Positions 42,616 to 53,883 of a stretch of DNA of 64,000 nucleotides are shown piece after piece. How positions within the stretch are numbered: the first letter of the stretch is position 1; every line of letters starts with the position of its first letter. The stretch comes from Perkinsus olseni (Eukaryota > Perkinsozoa > Perkinsida > Perkinsidae). Below the pieces are notes generated by a model. That model was not told the origin of the DNA. It ran no database searches and was given only the letters and a program-made list of their open reading frames with translations. Location: positions 27,590 to 91,589 of the forward strand of contig JABANP010000187.1 of assembly GCA_013115135.1 (NCBI GenBank), read 5' to 3'. Made by a program: the position numbers and the translations under genes.

Positions 42616-44491
42616 CTCAGCGCTGCTGAAGCGGCCCTCCTCTGCGTTGGTCGGCGATGGCGCGGACGGCTTACTAGGAGATACTGGCTCGTCCATTATG
42701 AATCTGGTACTTACAGTAAGTTACAGGGTACTCCGAATACCGTACTCGAATGACTTTGCGAGGCTATCAGCGAATTATTTATTTTTTTATTTTGGTCGGA
42801 CTCAGTAGTTTGGTATGATATCATCATGAGACATTATAATCTCTCATCTCCTCGTGAATGACTCTTATTCTCGGACCGTTATTGAGTTGTCACTGGGATT
42901 CCCAGTACGATAAGGACCACATGCGATCTTAAAGTTTGAAGTTAAAGCGTCAGACACGCTAAAGAGACTCTGGTACTGTAGCGATAAATAAAAAAGCTCA
43001 TAGTGAACAGAAAGTGAAGCTCGTAGCATGAGATGATAGAAAATGGTTACTACCGTTAGTGATGAGGCTCCAGAGTTTGGACTGTGAAAGTATGCGGTTC
43101 GCATGAGCTGTTTTTATTCGGTTATGCTGCATTTCGGTCAATTGAAAGCTCTCGTCAACCAATGACGTTATATGACACGGAAGAACGCCGTCAGAGTCTG
43201 ACCGACGGTCAGACGGCGTCAGACGTAAGACAAGATTTAACGTCGATGTGGATCAGTTCGAGCTGGAGCATTCAGACTCAGGAGAGCACTGCTCTCGGAG
43301 CAGTCCTCGAACACCCCAGTGAGGACTCGTCACATCATGAATCTCGGAGAGTCGCCGACGGAGACTCCCCGCGCGTCCCACACCGAACTACCGCTCGTTC
43401 CTGGGTGTTATGATTCCATCGCTCGCGATAGCATGTTTTTCAATGGAGAACAACAGAAGGATCCTCTTGAAAAAATCGACCATGCCAATTCTTCTCCGAC
43501 GTTTCACTGCATTTCTGCATTTCCCACCAGAAAGATATCGTGGGAGAAGGCTCAGCGAGTCTGACTCATTAGCTCAGCTAATTATTCCTCAATGAGGAAT
43601 CCTCATCTTCCGTGACCATGTGCAACGGAGGAGCAACACTTTTTCTGCTGCGACGGATGCCCTTGGCGGTCACGCAGCGAAGTCCTGAGTAGGCCGACCA
43701 GTGATTCGTTCAATCCTCACCAATGAGCTCGTAAAGTCCATGCTAAGTCTATGATATAATTTATATCAAGTACATAGCTGCACTTGAGGAAGTCCCGAAG
43801 CGTCCACATTAGACTCAAGGTTATGCGAGCTACCATCCTCAGCGACTCACCGAAGGCAGAGAGCAGCACCGAAGGCAGAGGCCGATCGAATGACCTGAAC
43901 ATTGTTCAGTGCACAACAATCTCACTTTCATCTCTTCATCTAGCAGAGTGCTCGAAGCAACGAGACCAAACTTGCATACTACAATACTGAGCATGACTAG
44001 ACTCCCGGCCAAACTACATCTGCTTCCCGCCATCTCCTCGGCGGTGCACGTGACGGTAAAACGTGGCCCCTCGACCCATAGTGTGTCTCTATGCTGTCTC
44101 TCCGTAATCTCCCAATTAATCTCTCTACATCGACTCGATCGAATACCAGGTAATGTGCCTCGAGGCGCCCAGCGCTCTGTGTGCTGCGGAGTAATACCCC
44201 GCTTTGTTCTGTCCCCAGGAAAGTTGCGAAAGGGTTTGTGACTGAGTCTAGTCTCTGCGACCAGTGGAGCCGAGATGACGCGTGCGACTGACTACGCAGA
44301 CCGTGACGCGATCGATATTAATGCGGATCGACCTGAGACTGAAGCCAGGAGAATCCTCCGCGGTTTTGCAGCTCACACTGTGCTCCAACCGTTTCCACAC
44401 TAAGCGGCCTAGTGTTGGGTCGCTCAAATTGAGCAGCTCAATCTCTGAGATTGAGGGGATTATCGACTATCAATTACAGGTTATCATTAAT
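42616..44491. other. No supported gene; duplicated spacer
   Basis: Blocks at 43080-43430 and 43680-44060 recur at 45650-45900 and 46080-46450 (gaccagtg then attcgttcaatcc; catagctgcacttgaggaag). This is the repeating spacer of the subfamily B array. Confidence 0.6.
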
Positions 44492-44680
44492 ATGGCTAAG
44501 ACCTACATCACTCTTTTCTGGTTCGTTCTGCTATCTGCTCCCCTGCAGTGCGATGCCCGACTCCGTGCGTTGTACTCTCCATCGTATGAATGCCCTGCAG
44601 GTGCCTGCGGAAAGCCATGCCTCTCCGACGAGAAGTGCATGATACATTGGAATAGTCAATGCTTTTGTTCCAGACCCTGA
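44492..44680 (+). CDS. Small secreted six-cysteine protein, subfamily B, copy 3
   Basis: 62 residues. The leader MAKTYITLFWFVLL ends PLQCDA, then RLRALYSPS. Cysteines are C-x4-C-x3-C-x5-C-x7-C-x-C, ending FCSRP. It differs from copy 6 at 52027 at four residues only, although they are 7.5 kb apart, so they are very recent duplicates or have been converted. The start context is gttatcattaatATGG after tacag. Confidence 0.84.
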   Translation: MAKTYITLFWFVLLSAPLQCDARLRALYSPSYECPAGACGKPCLSDEKCMIHWNSQCFCSRP

Positions 44681-45001
44681 GAACGGGTTTCTAAGGACGG
44701 GCCCTCTTTGAACACTAATATGCGAAGGTACCATCAATTCCAGGAGATGGCGTTTCAACATGCCCTTTTTATATCTACGTGGTTCTGTCCTTCTAATGCT
44801 ACTACTATAACGGCCAAATGGATATTTCGCAGTAGACTCCCATCACGATGGGACTCGTTAAGCTCGTCTTGGTAGTGTCGCTGGCTTGCGTTAAGTATGA
44901 GGGCGCCAACAATTCCGTGGAATTCATAAACGTGAAGTCGAACCGTGAGACTCGAGAAGCGACGGGTCTAGGATAGCTGGTCATTACAGATTATCATTAA
45001 T

Positions 45002-45199
45002 ATGGTCCAGATCTACCTTCACCTGATCACCATCATCTGGTTGGCGTTGCTGTATGGCCCTCTACGGTGCGATGCCCAACTTCGTTCCCTGATTCAGCCA
45101 GACTATGAGTGTTCTACGGGTTCTTGCAACCCGCCGTGCCCCTCTGGCGAGAAGTGCTTTCTGCATTGGAACAGTGAATGCTTCTGTTCGAGGCCGTAA
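45002..45199 (+). CDS. Small secreted six-cysteine protein, subfamily B, copy 4
   Basis: 65 residues. The leader MVQIYLHLITIIWLALL ends PLRCDA, then QLRSLIQPD. Cysteines are C-x4-C-x3-C-x5-C-x7-C-x-C, with a GEKCFLHWN segment and the shared end FCSRP. Copy 3 lies only 0.3 kb upstream, making this the tightest pair in the array. The start context is attatcattaatATGG after tacag. Confidence 0.84.
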   Translation: MVQIYLHLITIIWLALLYGPLRCDAQLRSLIQPDYECSTGSCNPPCPSGEKCFLHWNSECFCSRP

Positions 45200-47309
45200 T
45201 AATGGCCGACTTTTTGACAGCACGACAGCGAGAGATTTCCTTATCGGTTAGCTGTGAAGTAGCAGCCAAGACTCAGCTGTTGAGTACTCTTGCCTCGCCG
45301 ATTCCATTTAATATAGGATAATGCTGTGGGCCGAGAATGGCATCCGGCATATTATCCCTTTAGTTGCGACATCTTGCCAGTAACTGTGACGTTGCGTAAG
45401 CAGTTGGACACAAGGAAGGCTCCTTTGCGCATCTGCACGGTCTCGTGTTGGTCAATTGCGGTACGTATCAACATACCATCTCAGGGGAAACAGTTGAGCT
45501 GCTCGAACTTGAGCAATCGGATTCTTTAGGCACTGCAAGTTGTAGCAAGCAATACATTCGTTAACGATTGGTATGGTACGATGGGCACTCGAGAACATCC
45601 CCTCAGTGAGGGGTGGATGAGGACGAGAGGCCCTCACCCTGGAGGCCCTATGATTCGCACACGTTGTTCATGATGAAATTTTCACATGGTTATGTTGCAT
45701 TTCTGCCGATAGCTGATTATTGTCAATCAACCACAGGTTATCTGACACTGAAGAAAGACATTGATCCGACTCAGTTTGAGCTGGAACATTCGGACTCAGG
45801 AAAGAAGTCCGCGCAGAGGGCCTCAGTGAGGACTCATCGCACCATGAATCCTGCAGACTTCCCCCGCGACCTACACCGAGCTACCACTTGGCCCGGGATG
45901 ATATGATTTCATTGCTCAAGATAGCATGCCTGTCAATATTATACGACGTTGCACTGCATACGCGCATTCTTCCCCGCAAGAGAGTCAGCTTGGAAAAAGA
46001 CTCGTTAGCTTAGCTAACTTAGCTATCTGCTCATCATCTTGCGTTGCTACTATGGCGAAGCTACACTGTTACTGAAACGGGCGCCCTTGGCGGAGAAGTA
46101 GCCCAGTCCTGTGTAGACCGAGCGACCAGTGATTCGTTCAATCCCCATAAATTACCGCATAAAGACCAGACTTCGACTTGTAGTCAATGCAGCTAATTCT
46201 ATCAAGTGCATAGCTGCGCTTGGGGAAGCCCCAAATCGCCCACATGATGTGAAGCCCATAAGACTTAAGGCTACGTGAGTTACCGTGCCTAGCTCCTCCC
46301 GAGAGCAGCACCGAAGACAGAGCCTCTGTCACAGAGGCCTGTGAATTCACAGTTCATATTAACGCTCAAGACTCTGAGAGTCTTCGGTGAAGAGTACATC
46401 ACTTTAAGCCTAGTAGAGTGCCAGTAACAACGGGCATGTACAGTAACTCAGTACAGTGTGGCTATTCGAGGCGGGGCTCGAAGAGTGGTAAAAAACCGGA
46501 CTCGAGAGGAGCCGATCGATGATGATATTCTCTACTAGAGAATCTCTAGCGTAGATTACGCTGCGCAATCTAGCCTAGCGTAAGTTCTAGGCTAGAACGC
46601 ATACCCATGCACGCGAGTGCAACAATGCAAATAAAGTCAGCCGGTCATCTTCAGTAATATCTATACCCTCATGCTGAGCCCGACCATCACCCAGATTTCC
46701 GGCCAAACTGTATTGTTAACATCTGCTGCCGATCTGCTCATGCTCAGAATCTGAACCTCAGATTAGTCGAACGGTGACGCGTGACCATCCGTCACATAGT
46801 GCTGTGCTTCGCGTGTGAGTAAGAAGACTACATCACTGGGATGTCTCAATTATTCTTCCCGCATCGACTCGACTGTTTAGCGGGCAATGTGCTTCGAAGG
46901 GTCTCGTGCTGTGTGTGCTACATGGCAATCACCCGCCTTGCTCTGTCCTCAGGAAGGTTGCGAAAAGGCTTGTGACTTGGTCCAACCTCTGCGACAAGTT
47001 GATGCGTGCGAGTGACTCCTCAGACCGTGACGCGATCGATCTTGATGCGAGTTGAGCTTAGACTGGAGCTGAGAGAGTCCTCCGCGGTTTCGCATCGGCT
47101 GCAGGAATGCACAATAGGACGGCACTGCAAGCTTGTGTTCTGAACAGCTCAGGCTAGGCCCTGAGCTATCATATTGCATTCAGTTGCAGTGCACGTAATA
47201 GGCTCCTATTTTCACACGGAGCGGCCCTCAAGGCCGATCCAACACAAGACCGCGCGTCGGGGGAGATCATGGGGAGTGTCGACTGAGGTTATTGCAGGTT
47301 ATCATTAAT
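45200..47309. other. No supported gene; duplicated spacer and MITE fragment
   Basis: Second copy of the 43-44 kb spacer (45650-45900, 46080-46450) and a MITE-like left end at 46437-46510. Short fold-back repeats are dense at 46500-46600 (ctactagagaatctctagcgtag). Confidence 0.55.
46437..46510 (+). mobile_element. MITE-like element, copy 5 (left fragment)
   Basis: It has taactcagtacagtgtggct, then the gaggcggggctcgaag block, and stops after gactcgagagg. The right half is missing. Confidence 0.5.
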
Positions 47310-47507
47310 ATGGCTAAGACCTACCTCTCCCTGATCACTATTTTCTGGTTCGCCCTGCTATATGGCCCCCCGCAGTGCAGTGCCCAACTCCGTGGCCTGC
47401 ACACCTCATCATACGAATGTGGTGCAGATGTGTGCGGGAAGCCATGCCCTTCCGGCGAGAAGTGCTTGCTGCATTGGAATGGTCAATGTTTTTGTTCCAG
47501 ACCCTGA
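47310..47507 (+). CDS. Small secreted six-cysteine protein, subfamily B, copy 5
   Basis: 65 residues. The leader MAKTYLSLITIFWFALL ends PPQCSA, then QLRGLHTSS. Cysteines are C-x4-C-x3-C-x5-C-x7-C-x-C, ending FCSRP. Its leader is subfamily A-like and its mature part subfamily B-like, so it links the two groups. The start context is gttatcattaatATGG after tgcag. The 3' flank to about 47660 matches those of copies 3 and 6. Confidence 0.84.
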   Translation: MAKTYLSLITIFWFALLYGPPQCSAQLRGLHTSSYECGADVCGKPCPSGEKCLLHWNGQCFCSRP

Positions 47508-49211
47508 GGATTCCTCAATGAGGAAGGGTCTTCAACGATGGGCCTTTTTTGAACACTAATATTCCAAGGTACCAACAATCCCAGGAGATGGCATTTCAAC
47601 ATGCCCATCTTTTTATAAATCTCCGTGGTTCTGTCCTATGAACACTACTATAACGGTCAGATGGGCATCCCGCAGTAGACTCTGATTACGATTGGAAGCT
47701 TTGAATGAGCGTCTCGGCAGTGTCGCTGGTTTGCGTTGAGTCTGAGGGCGGCAACATTTCGAACCGTTGAATCTACGAATGGAAAGCCAAACCGCGAGGC
47801 TCTGGTGGATCGACGGGTCCAGAATAACAACACCCCGGCTGAACCGAAGTCAGCGTTGCGTAAAGACGCAGTAGAGGATGCTGAACGTATGGCTTGACAC
47901 GAGAAATGCAAATCGGCAACTTCTTGGTCTCGAACTCGGCGACCCTCAGTTTGTGTGTTGCCGATCGTAGGGACCTCGATCAGCCGGACTGATTGACTGA
48001 AGATCAGTCAGCTGATTCAGTGAGTGAATCAGTCGACAGGGCTCATTCAGTCCTGTCGGATTCCGGTCTGCCCGAGCATTAATATTTGATGAAACACGTT
48101 ACCTTTAGCATGCAGTTGGTGCCTGCCAGGCACTGCCCGGCGTTCTTGGAAAACTTGCGTTGTATTCAAAGTACAGCAACGATCGCATTCGCAGCATTCG
48201 TGCATGAGCAATACTCATAACCTAGAACGCATTCTCACTGAGGCCAAAGCGCACGCTAGGCTAGGTTTACGCTATAGCATCTCATTGTCGACCAGCTCTT
48301 CTCGAGTCCGGTTTTGCCTTTCTTCGAGCCTCTCAAATAGCCACACTTGCAGTACAACTCAGTAAGGTGTGGCTATTTCAGAGGAGGCTCAATTTGAGAG
48401 GGAACTGGTCTCTTTTAGTATTTGGGGTGGATGTATGATCAATAGTATGACGAGGAATGCACGTGTTTGCTGGGATGAACGCACGTACAGCGAGCAAGGT
48501 TGCCCACCAGGTGGGCCTCACCTTAGGTGGGCACGCAGTAGCAAAGGAGGTAGTTGCCACTAAAGTGAATAGCAGCAAAACCCTCACGTGTGCCAAGGCG
48601 AAAGCTGTGCATCACAGCTATCGCTGCAAGTAGGCCACTTCGTAGGCGAAGTACACCCGAATTCTGGGTGCCGAACCAGATCCCCGGAGGCACTTCCTTG
48701 AAACTCGTCCCTTCTCCTTGGATTGTGGAACTACCCCACCCTAAAGTCAAGCCGGGTCTGACTGGCCCGGGCGTTGAACGTTCAATTCGCTAGCACCGTT
48801 AGCGGATAGCTTAGCGTTACGCTGCACGCCGATGCCACGCAGGTTTCTGATTTCCCCTTCGGGGTGCCCACACAGCAGATGCTACGTTTGACAAGTCACG
48901 ACCCTCGTCGAGGGCTCGATGAGCCTTGCACACCAAGCATCTGCGCTATGTTCTACTTCTTCATTCAACCAGGATGGGTAGTAATGTCGTTCAGTTGCTA
49001 TGACTAGTAATGCAAACTTCATGCGTGCGGGTGGGCTCGCACCGTGGGGAACGATCGATTACCGCAAAGCCAAATACAGGGTAAGCCGGACAAATCACGG
49101 TTGCTTCTGCGTCACATCGATTTCAAACGCCGAGTTGATTGTTATCTTTACCTGTATATCTTGAGATGTGCTGCGCGTGTACAGCATACTGTCAGTTGTA
49201 TTAGAGGTTCC
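47508..49211. other. No supported gene; array spacer with MITE copy
   Basis: Carries the conserved 3' flank of copy 5, then many short snap-back repeats (47985-48065 gactgattgactgaagatcagtc; 48770-48830), and a rearranged MITE at 48298-48568. Confidence 0.5.
48298..48568 (+). mobile_element. MITE-like element, copy 6, with an inverted end duplication
   Basis: The main element runs from about 48350 (tacaactcagtaaggtgtgg) to 48568 (gccactaaagtg). Bases 48298-48349 repeat its left end in inverse, so the copy carries a head-to-head junction. A foldback insert (cccaccaggtgggcctcac type) interrupts it near 48505-48533. Confidence 0.55.
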
Positions 49212-50327
49212 ATGCCCCGAGTCTTGCCGATGCGTCGAAGTCTCCTCCTTTCCACCTTAACCTGGTGGGGAATCCTACAAGAGAGCTCTGGTCAAGTATT
49301 GAGGCAACTTGTCAGACGCACGACACTTGACTATAACGTCCCCAGACTCTACGCTCATGTGGTTGTCGATCAACAACAGATATATGCTCAAGTCGACACA
49401 GGAAGCCCTGAGCTAACTGTTATCTGGAAGGACTGGTATGAGCATGTTACTCGCCCAGGCAGCTGCACTACTCTGCAAATGGGTTGCTACACTTGTCCGA
49501 AAGGTTGCGACTCCAGGCCAACTATAAAAATTACATATGGTTTTAAGGAGGTCAGCGTTTTCCCATGGCAAGGATCAGTGCAGTTGGGTGATACGGTGGT
49601 TGGCAAGCTCGGTTTCGGGGTGATCAAGGGTCAGAAGCCCCCGCCTCCGTCGCGGAATGCCGCTAACATTCTCGGCCTATCGCCTGATGCCTCCAAGCTT
49701 CCCTCCGTGCTGACGCAGTTGTACGGACAGTCTAAGGTGTCCAGTCCAACGTTCGCTCTTTACTTGAGCCGACCCTCAGCGGGAAGCTTCGAGTCCAGCG
49801 GAGAGCTCCTGCTGGGTGGAGGAGACGACACGTTGTACGTGAAGCCTCTGAGATTCGTGAGGTTCAGTAAGCCAGCGGTACTAGAAGTCAAACTCGACTC
49901 ACTAAAAGTCGGTAATGGTCCCTCTGTTGCTCGAATCAATCAGGATCTACTCATCGATACTGGTACTAACTTCGTCTTGGTGCCCTCTAAGTACATCGAC
50001 TCGTTGTTACGTTCGATACAAGCCGAGGCCTCGAAGACTGCCGGCAGAACTGTTAAGTTCACGTTTGCCCCCGCAAGCAAAGTGTATCTCTTCGACTGCG
50101 CCGACGCAGCATTTCTACCCACAATAACATTTGCCTTGGGGGCTGTTGGGGAAGTGCAGCTGACTATGGATCACGCTGCCTACTATCATAATTTAATGAA
50201 TCAATGCTATATCGATATAGTTCCTGCTGAAGACAATGACTGGGTATTACCTGACAAGACGCTCTACGGTAACTACTTGGAGTTCCAACCGCAGAACGCT
50301 AGACTCGGCATAGCCAAGTTGAAGTAA
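49212..50327 (+). CDS. Secreted pepsin-like aspartic protease (family A1)
   Basis: 371 residues from the ATG at 49212; the ATG at 49230 is a possible shorter start. Signal sequence: MRRSLLLSTLTWWGILQESSG. Both catalytic motifs are present: VDTGS with Asp at residue 62, and LIDTGTN with Asp at residue 249. Other A1 landmarks are the hydrophobic-Gly pattern NILGLSP, the SGELLLGG strand, and the C-terminal LYGNYLEFQPQNARLGIAK. There is no obvious long propeptide: only about 35 residues separate the leader from the first motif. It has few cysteines (a C-x6-C-x2-C-x3-C cluster near residues 83-98). It is intact and intronless and sits inside the six-cysteine gene array. Confidence 0.92.
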   Translation: MPRVLPMRRSLLLSTLTWWGILQESSGQVLRQLVRRTTLDYNVPRLYAHVVVDQQQIYAQVDTGSPELTVIWKDWYEHVTRPGSCTTLQMGCYTCPKGCDSRPTIKITYGFKEVSVFPWQGSVQLGDTVVGKLGFGVIKGQKPPPPSRNAANILGLSPDASKLPSVLTQLYGQSKVSSPTFALYLSRPSAGSFESSGELLLGGGDDTLYVKPLRFVRFSKPAVLEVKLDSLKVGNGPSVARINQDLLIDTGTNFVLVPSKYIDSLLRSIQAEASKTAGRTVKFTFAPASKVYLFDCADAAFLPTITFALGAVGEVQLTMDHAAYYHNLMNQCYIDIVPAEDNDWVLPDKTLYGNYLEFQPQNARLGIAKLK

Positions 50328-50396
50328 TGATGAAGCGACTCAGGAGATAAGGTGTTATATGCTGAAGAATATATTGTCAGCAGCTACCCATTTCCG

Positions 50397-50536
50397 CAGA
50401 GAGGTTCGCTAGCTGGCGCATTTATTATCAGCAGAGGGTTTCGCTTACTGGAGCATTTATTATCAACAGAGGGTTTAGCTTACTGGAGCATTTATTATCA
50501 ACAGAGGGTTTCGCTTACTGGAGCATTTCTCATCGA
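50397..50536 (+). repeat. 35-bp minisatellite, four units, behind the protease gene
   Basis: Units start cagagggtttcgcttactgg and end in gcatttattatcaa; the first and last units are diverged. The total is 140 bp, starting 70 bp after the protease stop codon. An ORF runs through it, but 35 is not a multiple of three, so the units are read in different frames and coding is unlikely. Confidence 0.9.
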
Positions 50537-52026
50537 CACCTTTTTTCCATCTCAATATGTATCGTTTGCTGGAGCCGTCATCGCCGATAACCAACGAGCG
50601 ATTCAAGTTGGAATTGGATTTGTGTTGGCAAGATTAAATCAGTTTAACGAAAAACGGTCAACTCGGGACCCAACCGAGTCGTCCAGCTCGAGTGATGGGA
50701 TTGACGCGCGGGCCTCGTGAATAAATTTCTTGAGGCGGTGTTACCCATCTTACCCATATTTTCATCCACCGTTCAACTCGTGCATTCTCACCTCGCCCAC
50801 GGAAATTCGATTCAGCGCAATTTCATCAGGCTCATTTGATCCATCAGAGAACGCTCAAAAAAACCACCCCCGGTGATTCCCTTTCATTGAATGGCATTCA
50901 AGTAATGGATTTCATGTCAGCCATTTTTATCAGAGACAGTTGATTTTGCTTAAGATCGTGCCGCTGATCGAATTCTCAGACACCTTGACTAATGATTACG
51001 ATCGTGATTTGATTGATGATCGCTATCACAATTTGCGATTCACAAATCATTGATCACAATCATCGATCATTGCTCCGGCTAATGGGCCACTTATCAGAAT
51101 CACTCATCATGCATCTCAATCAGATTTAAGTAATCTCTATCAGCCTGATAGTATTGATCAACTCAGCACTTAATGGTCGCGAAAACTTCAACAAATCACT
51201 TCACACGCTGAAGTTCAGCGTCACGGAAGTTAAGAAGATACATTAATTAATGTACGGAAGTCCAAGATGATTGCGATGAGGATATAAAGTTAGCATTGTT
51301 AACGGTTGCGTAAAAGCATCAATGCGCGTAGGCTGTCCCCAGCTGACCGAGATCGTCTCACCCTGCTTAAACTTCCAGCTAAGCTGCTTGCATACGAGAC
51401 AAGAGCACGGCCACGGTCCTCAGAATTGGAATATCACTAGTCTCGAGTGCTCTCCAATACTCAGTCATTTGATCCATCAGAGAGGTGAGAAACGGTAACG
51501 CGTGATCCTTCACTGCATAGGGCCTGACGCCCCGGACGCCCCGGATACACTGTCTCCAAAGGAGACTGTCCATGCGGATTCCCCGTGATCGCAGCCGAAG
51601 GGAAATAGCAGGTAATCGTGAATCGTGAATAGCAAGTAATGAACCTCGAAGAGCCTCATGCTCCGAGTGCTGCAAAGCAATCACCAGCGTTGCTCTGTCC
51701 GTTGAGTCTCTATGACAGGTGGAACTAGTTGAGGCGTACGTGTGACACCGCAGGCCGTGACGCGGAGATATCAATGCAGGTTGAGCCGAGATTGAAGCTG
51801 AGAGAATCCTCCGCGGTCTTGCCTAGGCTGCAGGAAAAGCTAACAGGACGGCACTGTAGCCCTGTGTTCTGAGCCACTCAGGCTCAGCTCTAATCCATCA
51901 TATTGCACTCAGTGGCAGTGTAGACAGTAGACCGCCATTTCTATACTGAGCGGCCTACTGTTCAGAGAGATCGCGCCTCAATCTGAAGAGGGGATTATCG
52001 ACTATCCGTTACAGGTTATCATTAAT
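50537..52026. other. No supported gene
   Basis: AT-rich, with many overlapping short repeats (gatcatcgatcattgat types near 50990-51075). The last 300 bp resemble the upstream regions of copies 3 and 5. Confidence 0.45.
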
Positions 52027-52215
52027 ATGGCTAAGACCTACATCACTATTTTCTGGTTCGTTCTGCTATCTGCTCCCCTGCAGTGCGATGCCCGACTCCG
52101 TGCGTTGTACTCTCCATCGTATGAATGCCCTGCAGGTGCCTGCGGAAAGCCATGCCCTCCCGACGAGAAGTGCATGATACATTGGAACGCTCAATGCTTT
52201 TGTTCCAGACCCTGA
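52027..52215 (+). CDS. Small secreted six-cysteine protein, subfamily B, copy 6
   Basis: 62 residues, four changes from copy 3. The leader MAKTYITIFWFVLL ends PLQCDA, then RLRALYSPS. Cysteines are C-x4-C-x3-C-x5-C-x7-C-x-C, ending FCSRP. The start context is gttatcattaatATGG after tacag. The 3' flank (cactaatattcgaaggtacc) is shared with copies 3 and 5. Confidence 0.84.
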   Translation: MAKTYITIFWFVLLSAPLQCDARLRALYSPSYECPAGACGKPCPPDEKCMIHWNAQCFCSRP

Positions 52216-53883
52216 GGAGGGGATTCTCTTTGAACACTAATATTCGAAGGTACCATCAATTCCAGGAGGTGACGTTTCAACATGCCCTTTTCTTATAAAT
52301 CTACGTGGTTCGGCCCTTCGAATGCTACTATTATTTTAACGGCCAAATGGTTATCTCCCGGTAGACTCCCATCAGGATGGGGCTCATTAAGCTCGTCTCT
52401 GTAGTGCTGCCGCTTTGCGTTGAGCATGAGGGCACCAACGTTTCGAAACGTGGAATGTAGTAAATCGCCTCCGGCCACCTGCTTTTACCGTGAGTCTGAC
52501 CTTCTTTCGTACTCTGATTACCCGCCAAAAGCCGCTACTCCCAGCCCACAATCCTTCGCGTCCACATTGAGCGCCTTTGCAAATCGTGACGATTTAATCG
52601 TCATGCGGATGTGTCTCTTCGAACAACGAAGCCAGTTACCGGACTTGCCAGTGACGATGGGAAGACTCTTGGTCCAAGAGTCAATTCATAGAGACTTCAA
52701 TTCATATTCAGGTCGACTGAAGGAATCCTTTCCAAGTGCAAAAACAGCATCCAAAAAGTGCAACGTAAAATGTCCGAAACTGCAATATGGGTCATATCAT
52801 ATTATGACCAGAACTTCTGATGCATAGGATCATCGTGGGCCGCTGTGCCGCTCTACGATGTACTACGATTGCAGACGAGGGAGTTGGCGGGCGCCAGTGA
52901 AACCTTCAGTCCAACGCTCGTGACTTCGTTCAGTGTCTGCGGCAAAGAAAGCCGAGTTGATGCGCACCACTGATGCGGCCACAGCGTGCCCTTTCGAGAC
53001 AGGGCTCAAAGAAGTTAAAAACCGGGATTGAGAGTAATCGACGAATATCACCGCTAATTAGCAGGTACCACTCGGTTCAGTCTTACTCATTGAGTAGTCT
53101 AAGCTGAAGCTATGCTAAGTGGCAGTAGACGGAGGATTGGATTCCAGGAGGCAAAACTCGGGTGTTTTGTTCTCAATCAGTAGCCAGTCTCGTAATATAG
53201 CAGAACATCATAATTGCAGTACTTGCTTGCTGAATTCAGGTGTAGGTGATTCTTCAACCGTCTAAGACGGTTCGTCTTGAGCTGCAACGTCAATGATTCC
53301 ACAATACGCGGGGGTGATTTTTTCGCTCGCCCTGATATATCAGTAACCGTTTCGAATATGACCTTTCCGACTTAACATGTGATGTATCATGATAATATCT
53401 GTATCCTCTTCAAATTTCAGCTCTAAACTCCCCTTACTTGACGGGAAACGAGAAATTTTTGAATTTGCCTTAGAAAAATGCACGCTCCTCAGACCCATCA
53501 TCAGCTGGTGCGGGTACAGAACAGAGGGATGATAACCAACCTCGAACTCAGAATCAGAGTTCGATGCCATTGCTTGACACTACCTCGAGGCCATCGGATG
53601 AAAGAAGCTTTTGGTGGCAGGTTCAGGGTGTTATAATAACACTGTTATTGCGCAGTCTGATACTGGGGCCACAGCATCACAGTGCGAATGCGCTCGAGTG
53701 TGCTTAGTGAGGTCGTTTTTACCGTTGACAGAAGCGACGCGGTAGCTTCGACCGCCAAATATCGGAATGCTACTGGTATAATTGATGGGTATCACTGCCA
53801 ACGACCCGGGTTCGATTTCACGTACTGCAAACACAACTCATAGTTCCCATTACTGTATCATGCAGGCTGAGAAACATTACACT
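52216..53883. other. Array edge; no supported gene
   Basis: The 3' flank of copy 6 continues to about 52450, and a further MITE scrap lies at 52990-53035. A 76-residue minus-strand ORF at 53340-53570 starts with ATG but has no family features. A T-arm-like acccgggttcgattt at about 53805 lies near the topoisomerase 3' end. Confidence 0.4.

Noticed and set aside
50352..50720. 122-codon ORF across the 35-bp repeats
   Set aside because: The unit length is not a multiple of three and no motif is present; readthrough of a repeat is more likely.
52426..52827. 134-codon plus-strand ORF after class B copy 6
   Set aside because: Its start lies in the duplicated 3' flank; the matching flanks at about 44880 and 47720 are not open in the same frame, so it is probably chance.
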